Positions 46,526 through 55,381 of a DNA stretch of 56,153 nt are shown piece after piece. The position numbers and the translations under genes are program-made. How positions within the stretch are numbered: position 1 is the first letter of the stretch; each line of letters begins with the position of its first letter. A model generated the notes under the pieces. That model was not told where the DNA came from. It ran no database searches and saw only the letters and a program-made list of their open reading frames with translations. Source of the stretch: an uncultured Cetobacterium sp. (GTDB lineage: Bacteria > Fusobacteriota > Fusobacteriia > Fusobacteriales > Fusobacteriaceae); contig NZ_CAMFHX010000016.1 in NCBI RefSeq assembly GCF_945952365.1, positions 1-56,153 of the forward strand, in the 5' to 3' direction.

Positions 46526-49500
46526 TTTAAGGGATTTAAATAACTTAGTTTTTACTATAGAAACAAATATAAAAAATGTAATGAATGCTTTAGAGATTAC
46601 AACAACTGAAGAGATTAGAAGTAGTGAAATTAGATATATAGATGAGTACGGATATGAAAAAGTAGCTCAGAATATAGGAGTAGAAACTACAGGAGATAAA
46701 GTATTATTAACATTTGATCATTTTTATACAAATAAATTTGATTTAGTAATAAATGGAGATATAAGTGAAAGTTCAATTCAAGGTATAAAGATTATACCAT
46801 TAAATCAAAAAGAATTCTATGAAGAGAAAGATATTGATTTAAGATTAGATAAGACTGATTTAGCAGTAACATCTCTTTGTGGTCAATATTCAAATAATGC
46901 TCCTAAAAATGCAATAGATGGAGATGAAAGTACAACTTTTCATAGTGCTAACTATACAGGATATGCACCAGGAACTCATGGAGATTTTGTAATAGATTTA
47001 GGAAAACCTTATCTATTAGATAAACTTCAACTTAGAACTAGATCATCTGGAAATGGAAGAATAAGAGCTTATGAAGTTCTTTATAGAACAACAAAAACAG
47101 AGGATTGGAAAAAGGTATTTGAACAGTTAACAGAGGAATCTGGAATAAATAGAGAGGCAACATTTAAACCAGTTTTAGCTTCTGAGGTTTGTATAAGAGT
47201 AACTAACGGGTCTGGAAACTTTGTAGTTATAGCTGAGCTAGATTTATTTAAATATAATTTTATAGATGCAAGAATATCTAATTTATTTACAGATGAAACA
47301 GAGACAGTTATAAAGCCAGGAGTTACTTTAGAAGAGATAGAACTTTTAGAAGCTGAACTAGTAACACCTTCATATATAGAAAGAGTAGCAAAAGCAAAGG
47401 AGTTATGTATAAAAGAGCTTCCTAAGACATATTTTGCAATACCATTAAGTGAAGAGAAGATATTTGATAAAGTTCAATTTACAACAACTGAAAGAGTTTT
47501 AAAAGTTGATATTAACTATAAAGATGCTCATGGAATTGAAAGAGTTATCGAAAATAGTTTTGAATCAAATGGAACACTTTATACATTAAACTTAAGAAAG
47601 ATTATGACTTCAGAAGCTTCAATAGTGATGTATGGAGTTTCTGAAATAGAGAATATATCTATAAATAACTATGATAGATTACAGTTCTGTATAGATGAGG
47701 ATATAGATTTAAGAATAACTTCGGATAAGATAACAGGATCAACAACTCATCCAAATAATAGTTATCCAATAAGTAATATGTTTGATGGAAATATAAATTC
47801 ACAGTTCCATTGTACTCAATATGAGAATGTAGGTTATTGTGATGTTTACTTTAAATTGGATAAAGAGTACTTAATTGATAAGTTAAGCTTAATCAGTTAT
47901 AGAAGTAGTATATCAGGATTAATAAACAAATTTAGAGTTCTTGCAAAAGAGATGAACAGTGAAAATAGCTGGGCGGAGTTAGGTGAGTATACAGTAGAGT
48001 CGTACTCAAATAAATGGTTAGATGTAAAAAATGAAACACCTTATTTAACAGATGAGATTTGCTTAAGAATTGAGGATTCTGTAAATAAGTGGGCTTTAGT
48101 AAGTGAGTTAGAACTATTTATTCATAGTAATTTAGAAAAAAGAATAGATTCTCTATTCTCAGATGATAGCTATGAAACGTTGAGAGAGGGTGTAACTTAT
48201 GAAGAGATTTTAGCTTTAGAAGCTAAGAGCTTAGTGACTCCTGAATTTGTAGAGAAAGTGGCAAAAGCAAGAGAGTTATACATCCTTAGATTACCGCAAA
48301 ACTCTTTCTCAATTCCTTTAGATGGAGATAAAATCTTTGATAAGATTCAGTTTGTAACATCAGAATTAGTATTGAGAGCTCACTTTAAATATACAGATAC
48401 TTATGGAGTAGAAAGATTAATCGAAACAGATTTTGAAGGATTAGGAAATATCTATACTTTAAATATCAAAAAAGTAGAAACATCAAAAGCTTCATTAGTT
48501 CTTTATGGGGTTTCAAATGTTGATAGTATTTCAACAAACTCATACAATAGATCAGAGTTTTATATAAATGAAGATATAGATTTAAGATTGACATCAGATA
48601 AGATAACAGTGTCTACAGAAAAGCCAAATAACTCGTATCCTGCGAGTAATCTATTTGATGGAAATATAAACTCACAGTTCCATTGCAACCAAACAGGGGA
48701 TTACTGTGATATATTCTTTAAATTAGATAAAGCATATTTAATGGATAGATTGAGACTTATAAGTTACAGAAGTAGTACATCGGGACTTATAAACGAGTTT
48801 AAGGTATTCTTAAAAGAGATGAACACTGAAAATGAATGGGTAGAACTTGGTGATTATAAAGTAGAAAGCTACCAAAATGAATGGTTAGAAGTAAAAGGAA
48901 AGCCATATTTAACAGATGAGGTTTGTTTAAGAGTAGAGGATTCTGTAAATGGTTGGACTTTAATAAATGAGTTAGAATTACTTATCCATAGTAACTTAGA
49001 GCAAGACATTAGAAACCTATTTGAAGATGAAGAGTGTGAAATACTAAAAGATAACGTGACTTACCAAGAGATTTTAGCTTTAGAAGCTAGAGTTATTGTA
49101 ACTGAAGATTATAGAGCGTTAGTATTAAAAGCTAAAGAGTTATATTTAAATAAAAAATCGCCAGTAAAGTTTAACTTAGAGATAGATGAAGAGAGAGTAA
49201 TAAACCAGATTAAAATAACAACTTCAGGAAAAATATATGATGCAGAAATATGTTATGTTGATTCTCATGGTCATACTAAAAAATCAGAAATTTTAAATAT
49301 TGAGACTAAAGAAACAGAGACGTTATTAACATTTACACATCTATATTCAAAAGACTTTAATCTATCTATTCGTGGTGATATTGTAGAATCAGAGATAGAA
49401 AATATTAGAATAGTACAATTAAATCAAAAGGATTTCTATGAAAACCAAGATATAGATGTAAGGTTAAATAAAGAACTATTAATAGCTGTTTCTTACTGTG

Positions 49501-52500
49501 GTCAACATGGCGATAATGCTCCAAGTCATATATTTGATGGAGATTACTCAACAACATTCCATAGTTCAAACTATACAGGATATGTACCAGGAACATACGG
49601 AGATTTAGTAATAGAAATGGATCGTCCTTATTTATTAGATAGAGTTCAAATGAGAACAAGAACTTCTGGAAATGGAAGAATAAAAGCATATGAAGTTTTA
49701 TATAAAACAAGTAAAGCAGAGGATTGGAAAAAAGTATTCGATCAATTGACAGAGGAATCTGGAGACGATAGAGAAGCTAAGTTTAATCCAGTATTAGCAA
49801 CAGAGATTTGCATAAGGGTAAAAAATGGACATGGAAACTTTATAGTTATATCTGAAATGGATATATTTAAGTATAATACTATAGAAGCTAGAATAGCTGA
49901 TTTATTCTTAGACAAAGATGAAACTATATTAAAGCCTGGAATTACTTTAGAAGAGATAGAAGCTTTTGAAAGAGAGTTAAGAACAGCATCTTATAGAGAG
50001 AGAGTTGCAAATGCAAAGCAACTATATGTAGATAAGTTGCCACTTAAAGAGTTTGAGATTCCTTTAGTTGAAGAGTTAATTTTAAATAGAATAAGATTTA
50101 AGACAGAAAGTAGAATATCAAAAGCTAAATTAAAGTATGTAGATAACTATTCAGTTGAGAAAATAATAGATGTAAATTGTGCAGCTATAGGAGATGAATA
50201 TGTATTAGTATTTGAACCTATAGTGGCAAAAAATTTAGTAATATTATTGTATGGATTAGATGAGATAAACTCTATCTCTGTAAATACACTGAATAAACTA
50301 GATTTCTGTATAGATGAAGATATTGACTTAAGAATACCTTATGAAAAAATGGTATGTTCTACAACTCATCCAAATGGTGGTTATCCAATAAGTAATATGT
50401 TTGATGGAAATATAAATTCACAATTCCACTGTGCTCAGTATACTGACTATTGTGATGTATACTTTAAACTAGACAAAGAGTATTTCGTTGATAGATTAAG
50501 ACTTAAGAGTTTTAGATCAAATGAGTCTGGACTTATTAAAAAGTTCAGAGTTTTATTAAAAGATTTAAATTTAGAAGAAACTTGGACAGATTTAGGAGAG
50601 TATGTAGTTGAAACTCATGAGGATACGTGGTTAGCAGTTGAAGGAAAACCGTACTTAACAAATGAAGTTTGTTTAAGAATTGAGGATTCTATAAATGGAT
50701 GGGCTCTTATAAATGAGTTAGAGTTATTTATTCACAGTAACTTAGAAGCTTCAATAGATGATTTATTTACTAATGAAGAACTTGTAGAGTTGAGAGAAGG
50801 AGTAACTTATGATGAAATAATAGAGTTACAAAATAAAGCTACAACTACTTTAGTTTATAAAGAGAAAATTAAAAAGGCAAAAGAGTTATACTTACAGAAA
50901 GTAACAAAGAAAAATTATAAATTAAACTATGAATTTAATTTTATATTAGATGAAGTTGTTGTAAACTATAAGGCTTTATTAGAAAGCAAAGTTGACTATA
51001 AATTAGAGTATATTTCAACTCTTGGAGAAAAAATTGAAATTGAAAACTTTGAAGTTACTCAAAAAGATGATAGATCTATTAGTCTTAAATTTGAAAAGAT
51101 ATTAACAAATAATATAGAATTAATAATAGGTTATATTGATGAATCTGAAAGTTGGAAATCATCTTATATTAAAACAATAGAGATTGATCAAACCCCTTAC
51201 TACTGTTTAGATGATATAGGAATTGATTATGACAAAGCCCTAATAACTCCAAATTCTCTTTGTGGAATACATAGTAGTTTATATCCAGAGCAGAATATGT
51301 TAGATGGCGATAGAGATACATATTTCCGTTCGAAAAAAATGGGAAAAGTTGAGTTTATCTTTGAAGAACCTAAAGTTATAAATGAGTTCTGGGTTGATGT
51401 AAATCATAACAATGGAAGAATAAATAAGGCGAAGCTATATTATAAAGAGTTTGAAGAGCAAGAATGGATATACTTAAGAGATTATGAAACTGATAATCCA
51501 ATAAGTGGAGTAACTTCACTTACTTTTGCTCCAGTATTAGCTAAAAAATTCTGTATAGAAGTAGAATCATCTTACTCAAATATAATTTTATTTAGTGAAG
51601 TTGGATTTAAAGTTTATAGTTTATTAGAAGCTAAAGTAAATGCTTTATTTGAAGAGAATAGTTTATTCAAAGTTTTAAAGAAAAATATAACTTTAGAAAA
51701 AATTGAACATTTAAAATCAATGACTAAAGAGAATAAATTCTTAAAAGCAAAATTAGAAATTGCAACTATGATCTTAAAAAATAGTGGAAAGTTCCCAATT
51801 AAAACTTATAATTATAAATCTATTGAAGAGGATTCAAGTCATTACTTTGGTTTAACAGTATCGAATAATACAGGAAATATGGTACTAAGCCATCATTACA
51901 TTCAACCAAATACCGACTATGTATTTATTTTAAATAGAGATGTTGAAGTTGCAGTTATGACATATACAAAAAAGCCAGGAAGTAATAGAACATTTAAATT
52001 GAGTAAAGGTATGAATATAATAAATATACCAGAGCAAGGACATATGATATTTAGAGGAAGTAGAAAAGAAGAGATAGAATACTACTCTTTAAATAAAGAA
52101 AATGGTTTAGTTTATCGTTATGGTTATACAAAAGCGAAAGATTTATTTGATAAGAATGACATATTAAATGAAGTAGAAGAGGGACACTATTCTAATACAG
52201 CTTATGTTGAAGGTAAAACATATATAGGAGCTATAAAGTTTGATTGGCTAAAAAATGGATTTAAATCTGAAAATCTATCAAAACATATTGAGATATTTGA
52301 TGAGTATTTAGATTTTATTCACTACTTAGATAATGTTCATGGATACTTTAAACAACAAATGCCATATAAAAGATTACTTTGGTTAGGACTAAATTCTGAT
52401 CCAATGCATGCAGGAGGATCGTTCGCAGGTGGTTATACAGCCTATAGTGGATCAAGTGGACCGATGGTTCCAGTGTCGACATATAATATGGCAAATTCAT

Positions 52501-53027
52501 GGGCTATAGGTCATGAGTTAGGTCATGAACTAGATTCAAATGACTATTTAATGGGACTATTTGGAGAGGTTACTAATAACTGGTTTGCTGAACAGCCAAG
52601 ACAAGAATATATGAAGACATTAAGATGTAAACCACATATAAGTGAAATGTCAAAAAATCCAGAACCTATAAGTGGATTAAGTGTATGGTATAGACTAGGA
52701 TTCTTCTTTAAAATGAGATTATTCTATACAGATAATAGTTTCTTCCAAAAGATGAATGCTTTAATGCAGGAGAATAGAGCCGGAGATAACCAAGAAGCTG
52801 CAGATAACTTTGCTAAATTCTCTACTCAAATTTTAAAAAGAGATATGAGTGCGTACTATATAAAGTATGGATTTGAATTATCTGAAGAGGCTATAGCTTG
52901 GTGTGGTCAATATCCAGCTCCAGCAATTGATTTACAACATATCACTTGGGAAAATCATGAGGAGTTTGTAAAAGAAGAGATTAAATTATTCAACCAGAAA
53001 TACAAGTCTGTATCGAAAATAAAGTAG
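46515..53027 (+). CDS. Giant M60 (enhancin/mucinase-like) zinc metallopeptidase E with six F5/8C units
   Basis: A 2170-residue protein, the largest in the window, with no signal peptide. Six beta/F5-8C/helix units fill residues ~1-1750. The F5/8C domains fall into sequence types in the order A-B-B-A-B-C. The C-terminal M60 peptidase has HELGH at 2000-2004 and Glu in GEVTNNW at 2018, with GGYTAYSGS upstream. GTG 46515 was chosen as start: GGTGGTGAT at 46502-46510 is a strong ribosome binding site, and the resulting N terminus (QNNLRDLNNLVFTIETN) lines up with that of protein D (RANIKNEDICLVFSIETN). ATG 46494 lies upstream of this site. The overlap with protein D implies coupled translation. 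Expected substrates are O-glycosylated mucin-like proteins. Confidence 0.88.
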   Translation: MQNNLRDLNNLVFTIETNIKNVMNALEITTTEEIRSSEIRYIDEYGYEKVAQNIGVETTGDKVLLTFDHFYTNKFDLVINGDISESSIQGIKIIPLNQKEFYEEKDIDLRLDKTDLAVTSLCGQYSNNAPKNAIDGDESTTFHSANYTGYAPGTHGDFVIDLGKPYLLDKLQLRTRSSGNGRIRAYEVLYRTTKTEDWKKVFEQLTEESGINREATFKPVLASEVCIRVTNGSGNFVVIAELDLFKYNFIDARISNLFTDETETVIKPGVTLEEIELLEAELVTPSYIERVAKAKELCIKELPKTYFAIPLSEEKIFDKVQFTTTERVLKVDINYKDAHGIERVIENSFESNGTLYTLNLRKIMTSEASIVMYGVSEIENISINNYDRLQFCIDEDIDLRITSDKITGSTTHPNNSYPISNMFDGNINSQFHCTQYENVGYCDVYFKLDKEYLIDKLSLISYRSSISGLINKFRVLAKEMNSENSWAELGEYTVESYSNKWLDVKNETPYLTDEICLRIEDSVNKWALVSELELFIHSNLEKRIDSLFSDDSYETLREGVTYEEILALEAKSLVTPEFVEKVAKARELYILRLPQNSFSIPLDGDKIFDKIQFVTSELVLRAHFKYTDTYGVERLIETDFEGLGNIYTLNIKKVETSKASLVLYGVSNVDSISTNSYNRSEFYINEDIDLRLTSDKITVSTEKPNNSYPASNLFDGNINSQFHCNQTGDYCDIFFKLDKAYLMDRLRLISYRSSTSGLINEFKVFLKEMNTENEWVELGDYKVESYQNEWLEVKGKPYLTDEVCLRVEDSVNGWTLINELELLIHSNLEQDIRNLFEDEECEILKDNVTYQEILALEARVIVTEDYRALVLKAKELYLNKKSPVKFNLEIDEERVINQIKITTSGKIYDAEICYVDSHGHTKKSEILNIETKETETLLTFTHLYSKDFNLSIRGDIVESEIENIRIVQLNQKDFYENQDIDVRLNKELLIAVSYCGQHGDNAPSHIFDGDYSTTFHSSNYTGYVPGTYGDLVIEMDRPYLLDRVQMRTRTSGNGRIKAYEVLYKTSKAEDWKKVFDQLTEESGDDREAKFNPVLATEICIRVKNGHGNFIVISEMDIFKYNTIEARIADLFLDKDETILKPGITLEEIEAFERELRTASYRERVANAKQLYVDKLPLKEFEIPLVEELILNRIRFKTESRISKAKLKYVDNYSVEKIIDVNCAAIGDEYVLVFEPIVAKNLVILLYGLDEINSISVNTLNKLDFCIDEDIDLRIPYEKMVCSTTHPNGGYPISNMFDGNINSQFHCAQYTDYCDVYFKLDKEYFVDRLRLKSFRSNESGLIKKFRVLLKDLNLEETWTDLGEYVVETHEDTWLAVEGKPYLTNEVCLRIEDSINGWALINELELFIHSNLEASIDDLFTNEELVELREGVTYDEIIELQNKATTTLVYKEKIKKAKELYLQKVTKKNYKLNYEFNFILDEVVVNYKALLESKVDYKLEYISTLGEKIEIENFEVTQKDDRSISLKFEKILTNNIELIIGYIDESESWKSSYIKTIEIDQTPYYCLDDIGIDYDKALITPNSLCGIHSSLYPEQNMLDGDRDTYFRSKKMGKVEFIFEEPKVINEFWVDVNHNNGRINKAKLYYKEFEEQEWIYLRDYETDNPISGVTSLTFAPVLAKKFCIEVESSYSNIILFSEVGFKVYSLLEAKVNALFEENSLFKVLKKNITLEKIEHLKSMTKENKFLKAKLEIATMILKNSGKFPIKTYNYKSIEEDSSHYFGLTVSNNTGNMVLSHHYIQPNTDYVFILNRDVEVAVMTYTKKPGSNRTFKLSKGMNIINIPEQGHMIFRGSRKEEIEYYSLNKENGLVYRYGYTKAKDLFDKNDILNEVEEGHYSNTAYVEGKTYIGAIKFDWLKNGFKSENLSKHIEIFDEYLDFIHYLDNVHGYFKQQMPYKRLLWLGLNSDPMHAGGSFAGGYTAYSGSSGPMVPVSTYNMANSWAIGHELGHELDSNDYLMGLFGEVTNNWFAEQPRQEYMKTLRCKPHISEMSKNPEPISGLSVWYRLGFFFKMRLFYTDNSFFQKMNALMQENRAGDNQEAADNFAKFSTQILKRDMSAYYIKYGFELSEEAIAWCGQYPAPAIDLQHITWENHEEFVKEEIKLFNQKYKSVSKIK

Positions 53028-53124
53028 GTTAAAAAAATAAAAAATAATTTTCTAAAAAACACTTTACTTTAAACAGATATTTTTATAATATAGTGTATAA
53101 CTTTAAATATTATAGGAGTGAAGG

Positions 53125-53748
53125 ATGTTAGGAAAAGATTTATTGATGGATATCTTAACGTATGTTCTTACAATAATAGGTATATTAAATCCGTTTGGAA
53201 ATGTACCCTTATTTATGACATTGACAAAAGATCAAAAACCAGAAGTAAGAAAAAAAATGTATAATGCAATAGTACTTGCAGGGTTTGGGATAGTAACTGG
53301 ATTTATAATAGCCGGAGATTTTTTCATGAAATATCTGTATAAAATAGGTATGGATGAATTAAGAGTTGCTGGAGGTATGATACTTATTGTAGTAGCTTTT
53401 AGAAATCTTTTAGGACTTGGAGTTTCGAAAGATAGTTCAGGTGATAGAATGTCTGAAAAGGATGCGATAAGATATGCAATAACACCATTAACATTTCCTA
53501 TGTTAGTTGGACCAGGAACAATCTCTACAGTTATGATTATTCATAAGGAAGCTGGTCTTATAATTTCTGTAGGAGCTGTAGCCGTTACATTTTTAATAAT
53601 GAAGTTTTTATTTACAATTTCAGATTGGTTAGATAAAGTTTTAGGAGAGATAGTTTTATTTGTACTTTCAAGAGTTATGCAGATTTTCATAATGTCTGCA
53701 GGAGTAAAACTGATTTCAAATGGAATTAAAGGGATATTTATGCAATAG
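53125..53748 (+). CDS. MarC-family integral membrane protein
   Basis: A 207-residue inner-membrane protein with six predicted hydrophobic segments. Family hallmarks: LNPFGNVPLFMTLT near the N terminus, RVAGGMILIVVAFRNL, and AITPLTFPMLVGPGTISTVMII in the middle. MarC proteins (formerly called NAAT) have no firmly known function. AGGAGTGAAGG lies ahead of ATG 53125. It is a single gene with its own terminator. Confidence 0.93.
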   Translation: MLGKDLLMDILTYVLTIIGILNPFGNVPLFMTLTKDQKPEVRKKMYNAIVLAGFGIVTGFIIAGDFFMKYLYKIGMDELRVAGGMILIVVAFRNLLGLGVSKDSSGDRMSEKDAIRYAITPLTFPMLVGPGTISTVMIIHKEAGLIISVGAVAVTFLIMKFLFTISDWLDKVLGEIVLFVLSRVMQIFIMSAGVKLISNGIKGIFMQ

Positions 53749-53757
53749 TTAAATTAG

Positions 53758-53789
53758 TTAGGAGAGGTTAACCTCTCCTAATTTTTTTT
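53758..53789. terminator. Bidirectional terminator after marC
   Basis: A 12-bp perfect stem TTAGGAGAGGTT / AACCTCTCCTAA is followed by eight T, between converging genes. Confidence 0.88.
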
Positions 53790-53798
53790 GAATAAAGT

Positions 53799-54344
53799 TT
53801 AAAGAGTCACAGCAAAAATAAGTTTGCTTTCTTCAGAACTTCTATTTTCCCAGTTATGCTTAACAAACTTCTCAATTTTAATACTGTCTCCCTCAGAAAG
53901 AGAGAAAGATTCATCTTCAATATTTAGAATAACTTCACCTTTTAAAACAAAAGCAACCTCTTGTCCTGTATGTCCAATCTCAATTCCTTTAGATGATGAG
54001 TGTGGCTCTAAATTTAAAATCATAAACTCCATATGAGTTTGAGGTTCAGGACTTAAAATTTCGTAAGAGATTTTACTATCTTTTGATGGTTTGATAACTT
54101 TTCTTTCATTCTTTTTAACTATATGAACTTTCTTAAAACTTTCTTCTAAAAAGAATTTGTATAGAGGTATATTTAAGGCAATTGAAAGATTTTTCAAAGT
54201 ATTTATAGATGGATTTGTTGTTCCTTTCTCAATTTGGCTTAAAAGAGCAGATGTAGAGTTGATTTTTTCAGCAAGCTCTTTTAAACTAAGTTTTTGATCA
54301 GTTCTAAATTTTTTTATTTTTAATCCAAGGTTTATATCATTCAT
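53799..54344 (-). CDS. XRE-family regulator with C-terminal cupin domain
   Basis: A 181-residue transcription factor. An XRE/Cro helix-turn-helix at about residues 8-62 (IKKFRTDQKLSLKELAEKI, SALLSQIEKGTTNPSINTLKNLSIAL) is joined to a cupin beta barrel (~100-181; HTGQEVAFVLKGEVILNIEDE). Such proteins often control polyamine, amino-acid or sulfur genes and sense a small ligand in the cupin. It is transcribed away from the BFD-like gene and may control it or itself. The start at 54344 has the weak site AGGAGTTTTTAA. Confidence 0.92.
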   Translation of the reverse strand: MNDINLGLKIKKFRTDQKLSLKELAEKINSTSALLSQIEKGTTNPSINTLKNLSIALNIPLYKFFLEESFKKVHIVKKNERKVIKPSKDSKISYEILSPEPQTHMEFMILNLEPHSSSKGIEIGHTGQEVAFVLKGEVILNIEDESFSLSEGDSIKIEKFVKHNWENRSSEESKLIFAVTL

Positions 54345-54414
54345 TTAAAAACTCCTAAATATTTTCTTTTAAGTATAACTTATTTTATATATATTTGCAA
54401 TTTTCAAAAAAATC

Positions 54415-54444
54415 TTGCATTATACTACACTAATAATGTATAAT
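54415..54444 (+). promoter_or_regulatory. Promoter of the BFD-like gene
   Basis: TTGCAT at 54415-54420, an 18-base spacer and TATAAT at 54439-54444; GGAGG follows at 54461-54465. Confidence 0.65.
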
Positions 54445-54471
54445 TAAGAAAAAGAATTACGGAGGTCAAAA

Positions 54472-54645
54472 ATGTCTGAAAATACTATGGTTTGTTACTG
54501 CAAAGGAGTTACATTAGGAACAATTGTAAAAGCGATAGAAAATGGAGCTACAACATTAGTTGAAGTATTAGATACTACAGGTGCAGGTTCAGCTTGCGGA
54601 AGATGTGTTGATAGAATCGAAGCAATCGTAAACGAAGAGAGATAA
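54472..54645 (+). CDS. Small BFD-like [2Fe-2S]-binding protein
   Basis: A 57-residue protein too short for most gene finders: it begins MSENTMVCYCKGVTLG and ends VDRIEAIVNEER. CYC at residues 8-10 and CGRC at 42-45 give the Cys pattern of the bacterioferritin-associated ferredoxin (BFD/NirB-type) [2Fe-2S] fold. Stand-alone versions probably carry electrons or help iron-sulfur or iron-store metabolism. It has its own promoter, a strong GGAGG and a terminator, and is divergent from the XRE-cupin regulator. Confidence 0.9.
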   Translation: MSENTMVCYCKGVTLGTIVKAIENGATTLVEVLDTTGAGSACGRCVDRIEAIVNEER

Positions 54646-54652
54646 TATTTCT

Positions 54653-54679
54653 AGAGGAGCTCAGGTTCCTCTTTTTTTT
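54653..54679 (+). terminator. Terminator after the BFD-like gene
   Basis: The short stem AGAGGA / TCCTCT is followed by eight T. Confidence 0.7.
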
Positions 54680-54757
54680 ATTTTTGTTAATTTTTGTTGT
54701 AGTTTTGGATTTAGTATAGTATTCTAAGGATAGAATATGAAAAAAGAGGTGGAAATT

Positions 54758-55327
54758 ATGAAGTTATTGTATTTAGATACAGAAACGACAGGGCTTACTG
54801 ATAACTCTGCAATTGTTCAAATAGCTGGAGCTATTGAAATAGATAATGAAGTTGTAGAGTGGTTTAATATAAGATGTAGGCCTCATGCAGAAGCGGATAT
54901 TTCAGAGGATGCACTAAGAACTATCGGCTTTACATTGGAAGAGTTACAAAAAGAGCAATCTCCAGAAGATGCATTGAAAGAGCTAGAGAGTATATTTTTA
55001 AAATATGTTGATAGATATGATAAAAATGATAAGTTAATTATGATTTGTCATAACTATCCTTTTGATTTTAGAATGTTATTTAATTTTTACAATAGATTGG
55101 GAAATAGATTTATGGGAAGTTTTATTAACTTTAAATTGAATGTGTGTACTTTAAATTTAGTGAAATCTCTTCAAGTTATAGGTGTTTTACCAATATTGGA
55201 AAATAATAAACTAGAAACATGGTGTAAATATTTTGGAGTCTCTTTAGAGAATGCTCATGATGCTTTAGAGGATATTCGTGCCACAAGAGAGGTTTATAAA
55301 AGTTTAGAAGCGACTTTGAAAAAGTAA
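54758..55327 (+). CDS. DnaQ-type 3'-5' exonuclease (DEDDh)
   Basis: A 189-residue exonuclease. The three Exo motifs are visible: YLDTETTGL (D and E) at the N terminus, HNYPFDFRMLF in the middle, and AHDALEDIRATREVY with the His/Asp pair at the C terminus. This short form is a stand-alone proofreading or RNA/DNA trimming enzyme rather than part of PolC. AAGAGGTGG at 54743-54751 supports ATG 54758; the in-frame ATG 54737 lies before this site. Confidence 0.92.
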   Translation: MKLLYLDTETTGLTDNSAIVQIAGAIEIDNEVVEWFNIRCRPHAEADISEDALRTIGFTLEELQKEQSPEDALKELESIFLKYVDRYDKNDKLIMICHNYPFDFRMLFNFYNRLGNRFMGSFINFKLNVCTLNLVKSLQVIGVLPILENNKLETWCKYFGVSLENAHDALEDIRATREVYKSLEATLKK

Positions 55328-55340
55328 AAATAAAAAAATA

Positions 55341-55380
55341 AAAAGAGCAAAGTTTATTAGAATTGACTTTGCTCTTTTAG
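55341..55380. terminator. Bidirectional terminator
   Basis: A 13-bp stem AAAAGAGCAAAGT / ACTTTGCTCTTTT between converging genes. Confidence 0.88.
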
Positions 55381-55381
55381 T

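Noticed and set aside
23399-53027. Tc toxin (TcA/TcB/TcC) complex
   Set aside because: Chitinases and enhancin-like peptidases suggested it, but no RHS-repeat or TcA-like protein is encoded here.
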